A stretch of 64,000 nucleotides of DNA, from assembly GCF_018691265.1 (NCBI RefSeq), contig NW_024881300.1, positions 5,593,546 to 5,657,545 of the forward strand. Direction: 5' to 3'. A program made the position numbers and the translations under genes. This document shows positions 13,753 to 24,052 of this stretch, one piece after another. Positions within the stretch are counted from its first letter, which is position 1; every line of letters starts with the position of its first letter. The notes under the pieces are model-generated. The model ran no database searches. It was not told where the DNA came from and was given only the letters and a program-made list of their open reading frames with translations. This stretch comes from Tyto alba (taxonomy: Eukaryota; Chordata; Aves; Strigiformes; Tytonidae).

Positions 13753-14081
13753 ATCCGTAGTAACTATTGTGCAAAAAGGACTCCACAGATCATTTTACAT
13801 GGAACAGTCCTTTGTTGATATAAGTTTATTAGGGAGAGTGACACCAAACAGAGATCCTGCCCCAGGAACCACGTAGTCTAGCTGCTCTCAGACTTACTAA
13901 AGTGCAGCTTTCACTAGCTTTGGTCCATTTTAGTGAATTTGCATGTTTTGTTAGTCAAAAGGAAGCTACGATAGACTGATAGCAAGCACTGTATGGGAAA
14001 GCCAAATGACTACAAGACGTAACTCTCTGTTTGCAGACTGAAATTAAGATCTTTCTTATCACTGTAACTTGTGATACCAAT

Positions 14082-14146
14082 ACGTATGTGTACATATATA
14101 CATCTCTCTGTGTATACATAGATATATATATACTCACACACATATA
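14082..14146. repeat. Impure alternating TA/CA/TG microsatellite
   Basis: A run of alternating purine-pyrimidine DNA: TATGTGTACATATATACA, an interrupting CTCTCTGTG, then TATATATATACTCACACACATATA. It is an imperfect dinucleotide repeat. The 62-codon minus-strand frame overlapping it is a by-product of the repeat. Confidence 0.8.
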
Positions 14147-14811
14147 AGAGGAGCTTACATCACATTTTCTATCAAGAGATGTGGCCTTGAACTGCTATGT
14201 GGCTTAGGGAACAAAAATAAGAAAAAAAATAAAGGGTTTATTGTGCTGCAGAACTACATGGTCTTCCCTGTGTTGTGCACCTTGGCTGTAGCCTGCAACC
14301 AGAATGTTTATAACATATATTGGAATTAATACTATAAGAGCAATGCAATCCTATGGACTAAAACACAGTTTCCTTTAGGTCAACATGAGGTCAAACAGAA
14401 GCAGGAGGGAAGAAATAATAGGGAAATGAGAAAACATATACAAGAAAGGCAGAGAGGCTCAAAAAGAAGAAAAAGAAGTTTAGGAATAAAACCAGAAATC
14501 CTCATGTAACTAATCGCATTTCAATCACTGCAGAATTTCTCCATGGCTGCTGCTTTATTGAGTGATATTTTATGGATAAATCACTATAAAAATATACCAC
14601 CAAAAAAAAAATCCAGTGCTGGCAGAGAAATAGATTTGATGTCCCAGGAAATGCTACAGTACATTCAGGTGCAAATAAAAATCATATGGCAACAAGATAC
14701 TCAGTGTGCTTCTTCTCTACCTCTATAAGTGGAGTAAATCTTTCTGATTGACAAACAAGACCTCAGAATTCTTTCCATTTACCCTTTGCATTTCAAATAA
14801 CTGGAAACATT

Positions 14812-15286
14812 TGTTGTGGTTTGAGCCTACTCAGCAACTAAATGCCACACAGCCGCTCACCCACCCTCCCCCCACTTGGGAATGGGGAGGGAATCAGAGG
14901 GGCAAAGGGAGACTGGTGGGTTGAGATAAAAACAGTTTAATAATAGTAACAGAATAATACACTGACAGCAATATCAGTAGGTAATGTACAATACAGCTGC
15001 TCACCACCCGCCGGCTCCCGGCCAGCAATCCCAAACACAAAGCCACCACAGCCACACTCCCAGAAGTGGCAGCCTCTCCCAGCCCTCTCCTGCCTTTATA
15101 TGGTGAGCACAATGTCACATGACATGGGATATCGGCCAATCGGGGCCCAGCCCTCCAGCTGTGCTCCCCCCGCCCCCGCACACAGGTGAGGGCACTGGGA
15201 CCTGGGGAGCCCCGGGGGTCTCAGGGTGCTGCAGCTCCTCCCGCTGCCAGACCAACGGGAACTCTAGTCCAGCCCCAACCAGGACA
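14812..15286 (-). mobile_element. Solo LTR of an avian endogenous retrovirus, minus strand
   Basis: A 475-bp element with TG...CA ends: the plus strand starts TGTTGTGGTTTGAGC and ends CCAACCAGGACA. It is flanked by a perfect 5-bp target duplication, ACATT at 14807-14811 and 15287-15291. Read on the minus strand it begins TGTCCTGGTT, has a GC-rich U3, a TATAAA at 15095-15100, a GTATTGTACATTACC block, an ATTAAA poly(A) signal at 14936-14941 and the family-typical TATCTCAACCCA. No internal gag, pol or env adjoins it, so it is a solo LTR left by recombination. A 5-bp duplication is common for ERVL-type and some other retroviruses, so the class is left open. Overlapping frames are not genes. Confidence 0.9.
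15095..15100 (-). promoter_or_regulatory. TATA box of the minus-strand solo LTR
   Basis: The minus strand reads CCATATAAAGG in the middle of the LTR, downstream of a CCGATTGGCC motif that contains a CCAAT-type (ATTGG) box. The order of U3, TATA and then ATTAAA is that of an LTR promoter. Whether it is still active cannot be seen. Confidence 0.5.
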
Positions 15287-15291
15287 ACATT

Positions 15292-17192
15292 ATATAGAGA
15301 TGTTAAACATCCTTTTCTACTTTAACTTGTAAATAATTACCATAACCCAAGTACAATGCGAACAAACACATTTCTTATTTTCCACTGCATTAAGGGAAGA
15401 AAGTTCAGCCTCACTATACCTCAGAATTATGCAATTAATGTAATTCTGCATAATGCCAACTAAACTTCCATTACAGACTGAATGATGATTTAAAGTTATT
15501 AGACAGGAATACACTTTGCTTCATGAAATATGATTGCATTCAATCAATTTAAACACACGATAAACTACATGTATCTGATCCTGCTCTACTTTCACAGACA
15601 TTATTTCCATGAGTGCTTAAAAAAAGTGCAAGATCCCAACCTATAACATTCTATCAGTGGACTTGAATTCTCTCAGCACCATGAGGACTTATTCACCCAA
15701 GCGAGTAATCAAAATGATACTAGTAGGTAAAACCTAAAATGTCTATTGTAACAAACGCATATAGCTCTTCATGTATTTTCCGTGGTGTAAAGAATCTTTC
15801 TGACTGCAATATCAATGACTTTAAACCACAGACTAGGACTTTAGACCTTTTGGTGGTGCCAACTCACTTGTTTTATATGCTGTGAAATATAGTCCTGGCT
15901 TTGAGCTATCTCTCACTACTGATGCTTTTGATGCTTTGTTCTCTTTTTACTTTAGGTTGGAAAATAACAAATAATGCTGAGTTCTCTTCTTACTTTTGAA
16001 TTCTTCTGATGTCTATCTTCAGAACTATTCTAACATCCAATTTATGTCATTCTTTTTCTTTCTTATGCTGTGAATTTGAAACGAAAGAAGGTAACATAAT
16101 ATCATAAGATCTACGGACGATTGAAATGGCCTTCGGAGTAAACTTCAGAGTTATTCAGAAAACTATCTTACCTCAATAGAGAGTAAAAAATTGCTTTTCA
16201 ATAGATAATGCAACTACTCTTGAAATTCTTCTTCGATGAAGTTTTTGCCATAGGGAACACTCTAATGATAATAAAGCACATGGTGCCAAAGCCTTAAGAG
16301 CAGTTCAGATGGGTTATTTTGTTAGTATTTGCAAGGTAGAATACAAATTCATTCTCAAACATTTTTGTAATTTCTCTTGACTAATGCTTTATTATAGAAT
16401 GGCTATGAAACTTTAAGTTTGTTAATGAGAGAAGCTGACGTCTGCTGTGCTGATTGACCTGCATTGTTTCTCTCACATTTTTCTGTCGTATAATTCCTTT
16501 TAAAACACATCAGAATTCCAAAGACCTTTTACGTTAGTTAACTAAGGAGTTGATTCAGTCTTCTATCAGGTTTGAGCAAAATGCACAGTCACATATTTAA
16601 ATCTCATTTACTTCAGTGGAACTTTAAAATATATTTCAAGTTCAGCACAGGCTTAAAAGCTTCACTGCGTAGGGTCCACGTTCAATGCACAGCTGTATCT
16701 GTATACATGATTAATGGCAACTTTTCTTAATAACTTGAGGTAGCCATCCTATCCTTACCCCAGTCCCCATCCTTGCATTTAGTCTCTAGTCCCTGTATTG
16801 CACTGACCTGTTGTCTCTAATTCATTATGCAATGGGCATGGATCTTCCATGTGTTATCTGAAGTAATGCAGCGCTACAATAATGTACTAGCAGCATTTTT
16901 CAGGGATTTCTGCCAAGTAACCTAAATGGTAGCCAGACTGTCGGGTTCAAATTCTGTGGATAATGGTGTAATTTTTTGAGCCCAAGGAAACAGAAATCTT
17001 CCTCTTGCTGGGTGCCATAAGCTCTCTATCCCTCTGTACTTTGTGCAGATTAATGGCAAATCAAGATATACATAATGAAAAGGGTCCACTTCATTACTCT
17101 CACAAGACACCAACTGTTTTGCCTTCCTTTTTTCTGTGTCTGCTAAAGAACAGTTATTTAAACTTTTATGAAAAGTGGATTGTCTTGGCCTT
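15292..17192. other. Unique-looking spacer between two solo LTRs
   Basis: No gene or recognisable repeat. The short frames here (up to 77 codons) have no splice support. The DNA is AT-rich and ends directly at the TGTCCTGG start of the second LTR. Confidence 0.6.
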
Positions 17193-17607
17193 TGTCCTGG
17201 CTTCAGCTGGGATAGAGTTAATTTTCACAAGAAGCTGAATAAGCTGGGAGGGGGCACAGCAAGGACAGCTGACCAGAACTATCCAAGGGGATATTTGATA
17301 CTGTATGACATCATGCTCAGTATATAACTGGGGGAACTGGCCAGGACAAGGCGGGATTCCACTTTGGAAAGGGGCTGAGTGTTGGGTTCCAGGTGGTGAG
17401 CAACTGCATTGTACATCACTCGCTTTATATATTCTTCTGTTGGTATTATTGTTTCTTCTCTCCTTGTGTTGTCCGATTAAACTGTCCTTACCTCAACCCA
17501 TGAGGTTTCACCTTTTTCTTCTGATTCTCCTCCCTATCCCACCAGAGGGCAAGAGTGAGTGCGCAGCCACGTGGTGCTTTGTTGCTGGCTGGGCTTAACC
17601 CACGACA
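17193..17607 (+). mobile_element. Solo LTR of the same avian retrovirus superfamily, plus strand
   Basis: A 415-bp element starting TGTCCTGGCTTCAGCTGGG and ending GGGCTTAACCCACGACA. It contains TATATAA at 17321-17327, a GGTGGTGAGCAACTG and ATTGTACATCAC block, ATTAAA at 17476-17481 and a CCTCAACCCATGAGG segment. These blocks occur in the same order in the minus-strand LTR at 14.8 kb, so the two belong to related but diverged families. The flanks GCCTT and GTTTT match at only 3 of 5 bases, so the target duplication is decayed or the ends are slightly off. No retroviral genes adjoin it. The 97-codon frame at 17305-17598 lies wholly within the LTR and is not a gene. Confidence 0.88.
17321..17327 (+). 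promoter_or_regulatory. TATA box of the plus-strand solo LTR
   Basis: TATATAA lies about 155 bp before the ATTAAA poly(A) signal. This fits the U3-R layout of the LTR. It is a remnant promoter and current activity is unknown. Confidence 0.45.
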
Positions 17608-18221
17608 GTTTTCCAAATGTTTTATTTTGTCTGTGAATGTTATATTTCAGACTCAATTTTTCCTAATTTATTGCTTGCCAGATGCGCTACACTAGTCATT
17701 CCTTTTAATGAACTGTTGATGAAATTTCTTCTCTTCCTATGTTACAAGAAACACTACTTCCCCAAGCATGCAACAGACCTAATCTCCCTCCTACTTAGTT
17801 TGCTTTTTCAAATAATATTGTGATTATATTAATCTAAAATGCAATGTATGTGTTCACTTTTTTCTTTGCTGAAATGCTATTACTCCAACCTGTCTTAATG
17901 CCAGTGAATTAATGTAAACTTTAAGGGTTTTGGCAATAGCTACATAATCCTCCTCTTTTTGGTGCAAACAGGAGGTGTCCTTTCTTCTTCTTTCCTTTCT
18001 TAAGTACTCCTGAGGAGTTATTAATTTGTAGTCTGTATTTCTCGGATATGTGCAGTTCTACAGGGAAATTTTACATGCTCTGTTGTTTACTGAAGTGCCA
18101 GTAAGAGCATCTAGGGAAGTTAATGACATTCCTCAGCAAGACAAAAAGCCCATTTTCTTACACCTTTTCCCACAGAGTTTGTCCCTTCCACTTTGACTGT
18201 AGCTTTTCTAGCATTTCACCA
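17608..18221. other. Non-coding spacer
   Basis: About 600 bp of AT-rich DNA between the plus-strand LTR and the first CR1 copy. No gene or repeat was recognised. Confidence 0.6.
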
Positions 18222-18896
18222 AACCTCATGAAGTTCAACAAGGTCAAGTGCAAGGTTCTGCACATGGGTCAAGGCAATCCCAAGCACAAATCCAGGCTGG
18301 GTGAGGAGTGGGTTGAGAGGAGCCCTGAAGAGAAGGACTTGGGGGTGTTGGTGGGTAGAAAACTGCCCATGAGGCAGCAACGTGCGCTCGCAGCCCAGAA
18401 ACCACCCGTGTCCTGGGCTGCAGCCAGAGCAGGGGGGGCAGCAGGGCCAGGGAGGGGATTCTCCCCCTCTGCTCTGCTCTGGGGAGACCCCCCTGCAGTG
18501 CTGGGGCCAGCTCGGGGGCCCCCAACAGCAGAAGGACACGGAGCTGCTCGAGCGGGGCCAGAAGATGATCAGGGGGATGGAGCACCTCCCCTGTGAGGAC
18601 AGGCTGAGAGAGCTGGGGTGTTCAGGGATAGGATGAGGAATAACAGTTTTAAAGTAAAAGAGGGGATTTAGATTAGATGTAAGGAAGAAATCCTTTCCTG
18701 TGAGGGTGTTGAGGCGCTGGCCCAGGGTGCCCAGAGCAGCTGTGGCTGCCCCCTCCCTGGAAGGGTTCAAGGCCAGGTTGGACGGGGCTGGGAGCCCCCT
18801 GGGCTGGGGGAAGGGGGCCCTGCCTGGGGCAGGGGGATGGAACTGGATGGTCTTTAAGGTCCCTTCCAACCCCAACCAATCTATGATTCTATGATT
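18222..18896 (+). mobile_element. CR1 LINE, 5'-truncated, 3' end intact
   Basis: Starts inside the 3' part of the CR1 ORF2 at AACCTCATGAAGTTCAACA and runs through the characteristic words CTGCACATGGGTCAAGGC, GAAGGACTTGGGGGTGTTGG and GCCCAGAGCAGCTGTGGCTG. It ends CCCTTCCAACCCCAACC followed by the CR1 3' repeat (CTATGATTCTATGATT, to 18896). Compared with the usual CR1 order, about 130 bp is missing where CAGGGATAGG abuts near 18627, which removes the 'cctggagaagagaaggctc' section. All overlapping frames, including the 231- and 157-codon ones, are decayed CR1 or its complement. This is a relatively young copy by eye. Confidence 0.95.
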
Positions 18897-21800
18897 GATC
18901 ACAAAGAACACTTTTGCCTGCCCAAACAGTGACAGTTCTGGGTTAGCTACTTTCTATTAACAGATACCAATTCCATCTCCGTCTTCCAAGTCTTAATGAC
19001 TTTACCATGATTAGTTTACTTAACGTTGGCTTGTCTGTCTAGCCAGAGTGAACCACTGTAGCTGCAGGTTCTCTTCAAGTCCTTGAGGACTGCTCCATGC
19101 ACTTCTTCCCCTTTTTTTTCCTTCTAACAAGATATTAGAAAACTACTTAATGATCAGGACCAAATGTGTTATAGAACTATATGCAATGACAGGGAGGATG
19201 ACTGGAAAATGTATGAGTCTGTAATCAAAACCACTGGATCTGAAAACAATGTAAATATTATTCTGGACAACTCAAAATTAATTCCCAGTATAGTACCTAA
19301 TCCTTCTGGATTTCAGTAGGTAGACAAATATGAGAATAACACGGAATAACCTTGTTTCCAGCTTTTTAGAAGTACATTGAAGAGAGCAGAGAAAAAAGAC
19401 TGTGGAGAGAGGTGGAAAATACGCAATAATGATTAACTCAAATTGCTTCACTATCAGATTTAAAACTGACAGATTGAAGGAAAATATCTTGTATGAAAGA
19501 GCTCTCTTGTCTAGCAGAGGAAGCTGGAATTTGAAAAACACAGAGAAATTCAAATATGCCTATTTTTTACAATGAAGTCAACCACACACTGGGACAAACT
19601 ATTAAAGGAACAGAATATTCTTAATTTCTGACATCTTCAAATCAAGAAAAGATTCCTGCCTGGAAACCATGCAGTTACACAGCTAGCACAGGGATAAAAG
19701 GATAAAATCTAGTAACTTCTGATAGAAGTCAAAACAACTGACATAAAAATCCTTGATATAGTGATGCTCAAACTTTTACACAACCATTCTTTAATGAGCT
19801 TACTCTGAGTAAGACTTTAAAAATTCCTTGTAATATACTTTTCTGTAAAATTACACATTCTAATTGGAATGGATACTCCAGGAGAATGAAAGAAGACAGA
19901 AGAATTCTACTGTTAAAGTCCCAAATGTGTCAGCTTAGCATTTGAACCCAATGTCATTATGGAGAGAAAAACCCTGATGCAGGGAATAAAAGCCTTTAGA
20001 AGCATCCATATTCTCCATTCTCTTGCACCTGTTACAGACAGGTATAAGTTTAATTTTTTCATATACATAGATTTAAATGAAAAGAGAATTTCCCAAAAGG
20101 TATGTACACACATATATTTAATTAATATTAAAATTTGTCATGTAGTGTATGAAAAATATTCTAGATATGAAATTGTAAGTAAACACTGTGTTTATAATTT
20201 CATTTACATAGTTCCTCTTAAAGCATCCTGAAATCACCAAAACATACAAGGTCACACTGAATCATAGGACATCATCTGCTTGTCCAAAAAGTCATTATGG
20301 AAGAATCAGGAAAAAGCAGCTGTATTACAAGTCACCTTTCCAGCTCTCACAAACAAACTATTAATGGAGAAAGTCAGTCCTTTACAGTGCATTACAGGAC
20401 CAAGGTCACCTGGGAAACTGTAAGGCCTCACTGGCTGCCCACAAGACCAACTTGATTAGTCCAATAACCTCCTGCCCTTGCCAAGGGACTGATGGAAAGT
20501 CAAGTTTTTCAGCAGACTGCTAAGTTGGTGTTCATGCTTTTCAGATGCACATTTATACAAGCTAAAGCTGAGATAAATCTAAAGCACTTAGTTTCAATTA
20601 CAGTGTTCACTACTGTCTATTTGAATTAGCATGAGCATTATAATTATGTTAATAATCACAAATTCTCTAAATACAAAGTCTAAACTCGAATTTTATGTCA
20701 AGACTTATGTCTGCTAATGAAGAGTGTAACTGTGGCAAAGTAACTTTGAATTGTCTTGCTCCTTTTGACTACCACAAGTCAGGCAATAGGAACACATCAC
20801 CAGCAAGTAAGTTTTCTTGGAATTAATGTGTAACCACATGCCAGACACTTTTAAGCACTCTTTGGAGTACAAATAAACTAAAACCATGCTTTTAATATGT
20901 GCATGAATTATGAACTCTGTGTTTTCCCCGTACAGAATCCTCCATCATAATTCTCATAACAGCAAGCAGTTTGATCTATTAAAACACAACCAGCTCACTA
21001 CAATAAACAAATTACATATATAATATGAAATGTGTGAGAGCCCAGTGCAGTTTTCTTCTATATCTTTACTATGTTTGAGTAACCAGCTACATTAGAATGC
21101 TGGAGAACATTTCATTGCATCAATGACAGGTTATATTAAACTTGAAGACTGGGGGGACCTCATAAAATAAGGTGATATGGAAAAGGGGAGGAAAAAAAAT
21201 CTCAACATTCTAACCATTTCTTTCACACATAAATATTTGGTTTCAGATTCTCGTTTTTACATCCTATGTTCTAGTCAATGAACAGGACTAGGTTCTTTCT
21301 GTATCTGCCATAAGCCCTTTGAAGATATTACGTTTGTTTGTCATGAATCTATGAAAAGTCCTGTGATTTTCCTCCTGTGCTGGTCATAGTAAAAATATGG
21401 TATTTTAACCATCATTTTCTCAGTAGAATTCAACAAACATGGACACAATCAATTAATAAATTAGTGTGTTTTATTTTATGATTTTTCTTTTTCTTATTTG
21501 AGAGAAAGAAGCAAATTCTAAATAATGGTGAGAGAGCACACACCCTTTTATGAACTTTCTGTGTAACTCCTGAATCTGTTCCCAAATCTGAGTATGAAGC
21601 AACTTTATGTTGCTGCAGTGTTCTGAGCTGTAAAGAATAAACCATAGTTCCAAACAAAAACTGATGAGGATGTTAGTTATGTTTAATTGTTTGGCTTTCT
21701 ACTCTTTAAAGCTGTCTCCACTTTAAAATGTTCAGCTGGATACACCTCTGAAGATAACCCAGCTGTGAGCTCAGAGAATGAAAAACAGTATTAGGAGAGA

Positions 21801-23343
21801 CCTGGAAATGCCATTTATATTACTTACGGAACTTATAAACATTTTCTCTGTAATGCTTAAAGCTGTCACCTCAAAGGAAATGCAGTTTTACAAATCACTG
21901 TAAAATTGTTTTATTTAAAGCCCTATACAATTAATTTAAAGTTCTAATTATATACAAGTAAGTGCACTTAATTCAGCATTATCCTAAAACAGTGGAGAAT
22001 TTAGACAGCTTTTCATTTTGGTTATTATTAAATTTTATTTCTGTGAATTAGTAACTATAATATGAATCTTCAAATATGCATATATTTCATTTATTAGAAA
22101 TAATTTCCTCTAATTTCATTATTACTATGGACACAAAAAGTGTTTTTCTTTGACTAAGGCTAGAATAACTGAAGTCATACAGACTATTTGCTCGAATTCT
22201 CCACAAAGTTGAAATGAAGTAACAGTGTTCTTTAATTCTCTATGCCTTTTTAATAACTTGTTCTGTTTCCAAGATGGCTTTCTTGCATTCTTCTCCATAG
22301 CATTTCATTTGGTTTCAGTTAAGAAATTCTTTAAAACCTTCACACCTAACTTTAAATATACCAAATTTAAAACTAAGACTTCTTGTTGTAATAAAAACAT
22401 ATAAACTGCTTCAATATATAGTATTTACCTGTAAGATCATCTGCTTCTAGTGCATGTTTAACTGCGATCTCTGCCCTCATCACTGCTCCATCCAAACATC
22501 TCACACTTCCCTTCTGCTGTTACAACAATGTGCTCTCAACACATGGGAAATCAGTGCTTTAACTAGCCAAGAACTGAATTAATTTCACAGATCTTAGTAC
22601 GGTGCCTAATCCACTGTACAAGATTCCTTCCCAACAGCCTACTACTACTTACTTCTCATCATTCAACTCTCTCTCTTAATTTGGCAATTACAGGTCATGC
22701 AGTTTCAAATCAGAATCCAAACCTACAAAGGATGACTTAAACAAAGAAAAAAGCATGCTGAAAGCAAAAGGAAATACAGATTACAGGTGTGTTTAGCATA
22801 CCTGCAAAAATTTCAGAAAAGTAATTCTGTGATGAAATAAATTTAAAGCACTTCCTTCAGTTTATAAAGTGCCCTGTCAGTTAATTCCTCTTCATCCACT
22901 CCTTCATAGATGGTAACTGGCTTGAGGAAAGAAACAAATGTTTTTCATCAGTAATCCTCATCTGATGATTGCTACACAGAAAACTGGCAGAAACAACAGA
23001 ACCATCTCTACTTTTCCACAAAAATTATGACAAATGTATCTTTAAGACCTTTTTTTTTTTTTCATTAATTTGCAGCAATACCTCACTACTGAGGGAGATG
23101 CTAGAACCCTCTCTTCTCTAGAGATTTAATGCTAGAAGATCGTGAACATTCAGATCTCAGTGATGAAAATGGGAGTTGGTGGCTCTCAGCAGCTCATCGC
23201 ATTAGACAGTAGGGATTGCTCACAAAAAGAATGACAGTCATACCTGAAAAATGTTAAGCAAGGTCCTAACAGCTCAGTTACTGGCTGGCATGCACCTGGA
23301 ACTGGACAACAAAGTGCTGAAGACAAAGTAAGCATCACATTTA

Positions 23344-23424
23344 ATGCTTACATAAAAAGCATGGCATTAAAAAAAAAAAAAAAAAAGCCTATGTTTTTTA
23401 TGCTTACTTAAAAAGCATTGCATT
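23344..23424. repeat. Imperfect 25-bp direct duplication around a poly(A) run
   Basis: ATGCTTACATAAAAAGCATGGCATT at 23344-23368 recurs at 23400-23424 with two mismatches, 56 bp apart. An 18-base A run (23369-23386) and a short T run lie between the copies. Each copy has short ATGCTT/AAGCAT complementary ends. It looks like a replication-slippage duplication. Confidence 0.8.
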
Positions 23425-24039
23425 TTAAAGTTACACTTATTTTAAATCACTTATATTGTTTCCACTTATCCACAATCTATTCTGAGAGAATGAGCAGGGT
23501 GATACCAAATTGTCTATTAGAGCTACTCACAGGCACAGTTTCTGCTCATAGCACGACGCAAAGAATGTTTACGACTATTTAGTCATCTGAAATTAAAATA
23601 TACCAGTCTAAAGTATTTCTGAGAATTTCTCACATTATTCTATTTTAAGTATATGAATTCTTATTTAGTGTTTGCTATTATAAGTTATGTTTTTATATTT
23701 AAAAAGTCTTATTTCCTCATTAAAAAAATACACTGTGAAGCATGGTCATTCTACAGCTAGTATATCATTCTACTTCAGATTTAAACTTCTTAGATGAAAA
23801 AAGATGCATAGTCCAAGTCTCATACCAGTTCTGCACTGCCATAATCAAATTGATTTATATTAAACCTTTTATATCCATTTTACACTAGCATAACTGAATT
23901 GGGTTCAATGGTTATTCTTATTTACATCTAAGTAAAGAATCAAGACCACAGCTTTTCTTTCCATGACTGAAATATGTTGTCCAAAGAACCAATAAAACTA
24001 CACACTTTCCATTCCATGTGTACTTTTATGTAGATACAT

Positions 24040-24052
24040 CACACACACACAC
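24040..24052. repeat. Short (CA)n microsatellite
   Basis: Thirteen bases of alternating C and A, bounded by TAGATACAT and TTTAAAG. It is a minor simple repeat. Confidence 0.85.

Larger units (their letters stand above)
4545..14806. other. Non-coding, mostly unique-looking DNA
   Basis: No recognisable gene. The listed SINE-like relics lie inside. The block at about 6040-6400 and the stretch at 5330-5450 have the mixed, non-repetitive texture often seen in conserved regulatory DNA, but this cannot be judged without an alignment. A 10-bp inverted repeat occurs at 10089-10124 (ATTTACAATG, CATTGTAAAT). A plus-strand frame at 8844-9032 ends just before GTAAGT but has no convincing acceptor. Confidence 0.55.

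Noticed and set aside
14894..15325. 95- and 68-codon GC-rich frames
   Set aside because: They lie in or across the edge of the minus-strand solo LTR, and one runs past the target duplication.
17305..17598. 97-codon frame with a hydrophobic centre
   Set aside because: It is contained in the plus-strand solo LTR. The hydrophobic run comes from the pyrimidine-rich R/U5 region.
18123..18911. Long frames (157, 231, 113 codons) on both strands
   Set aside because: They lie inside a CR1 copy whose 3' tail and internal words are clear. The minus-strand frame is the complement of the element.
21471..21653. Minus-strand frame after a TTCTTTACAG acceptor
   Set aside because: The composition is attractive, but the only donors (GTGTGT, GTGTGC) are poor and no homologue is recognised.
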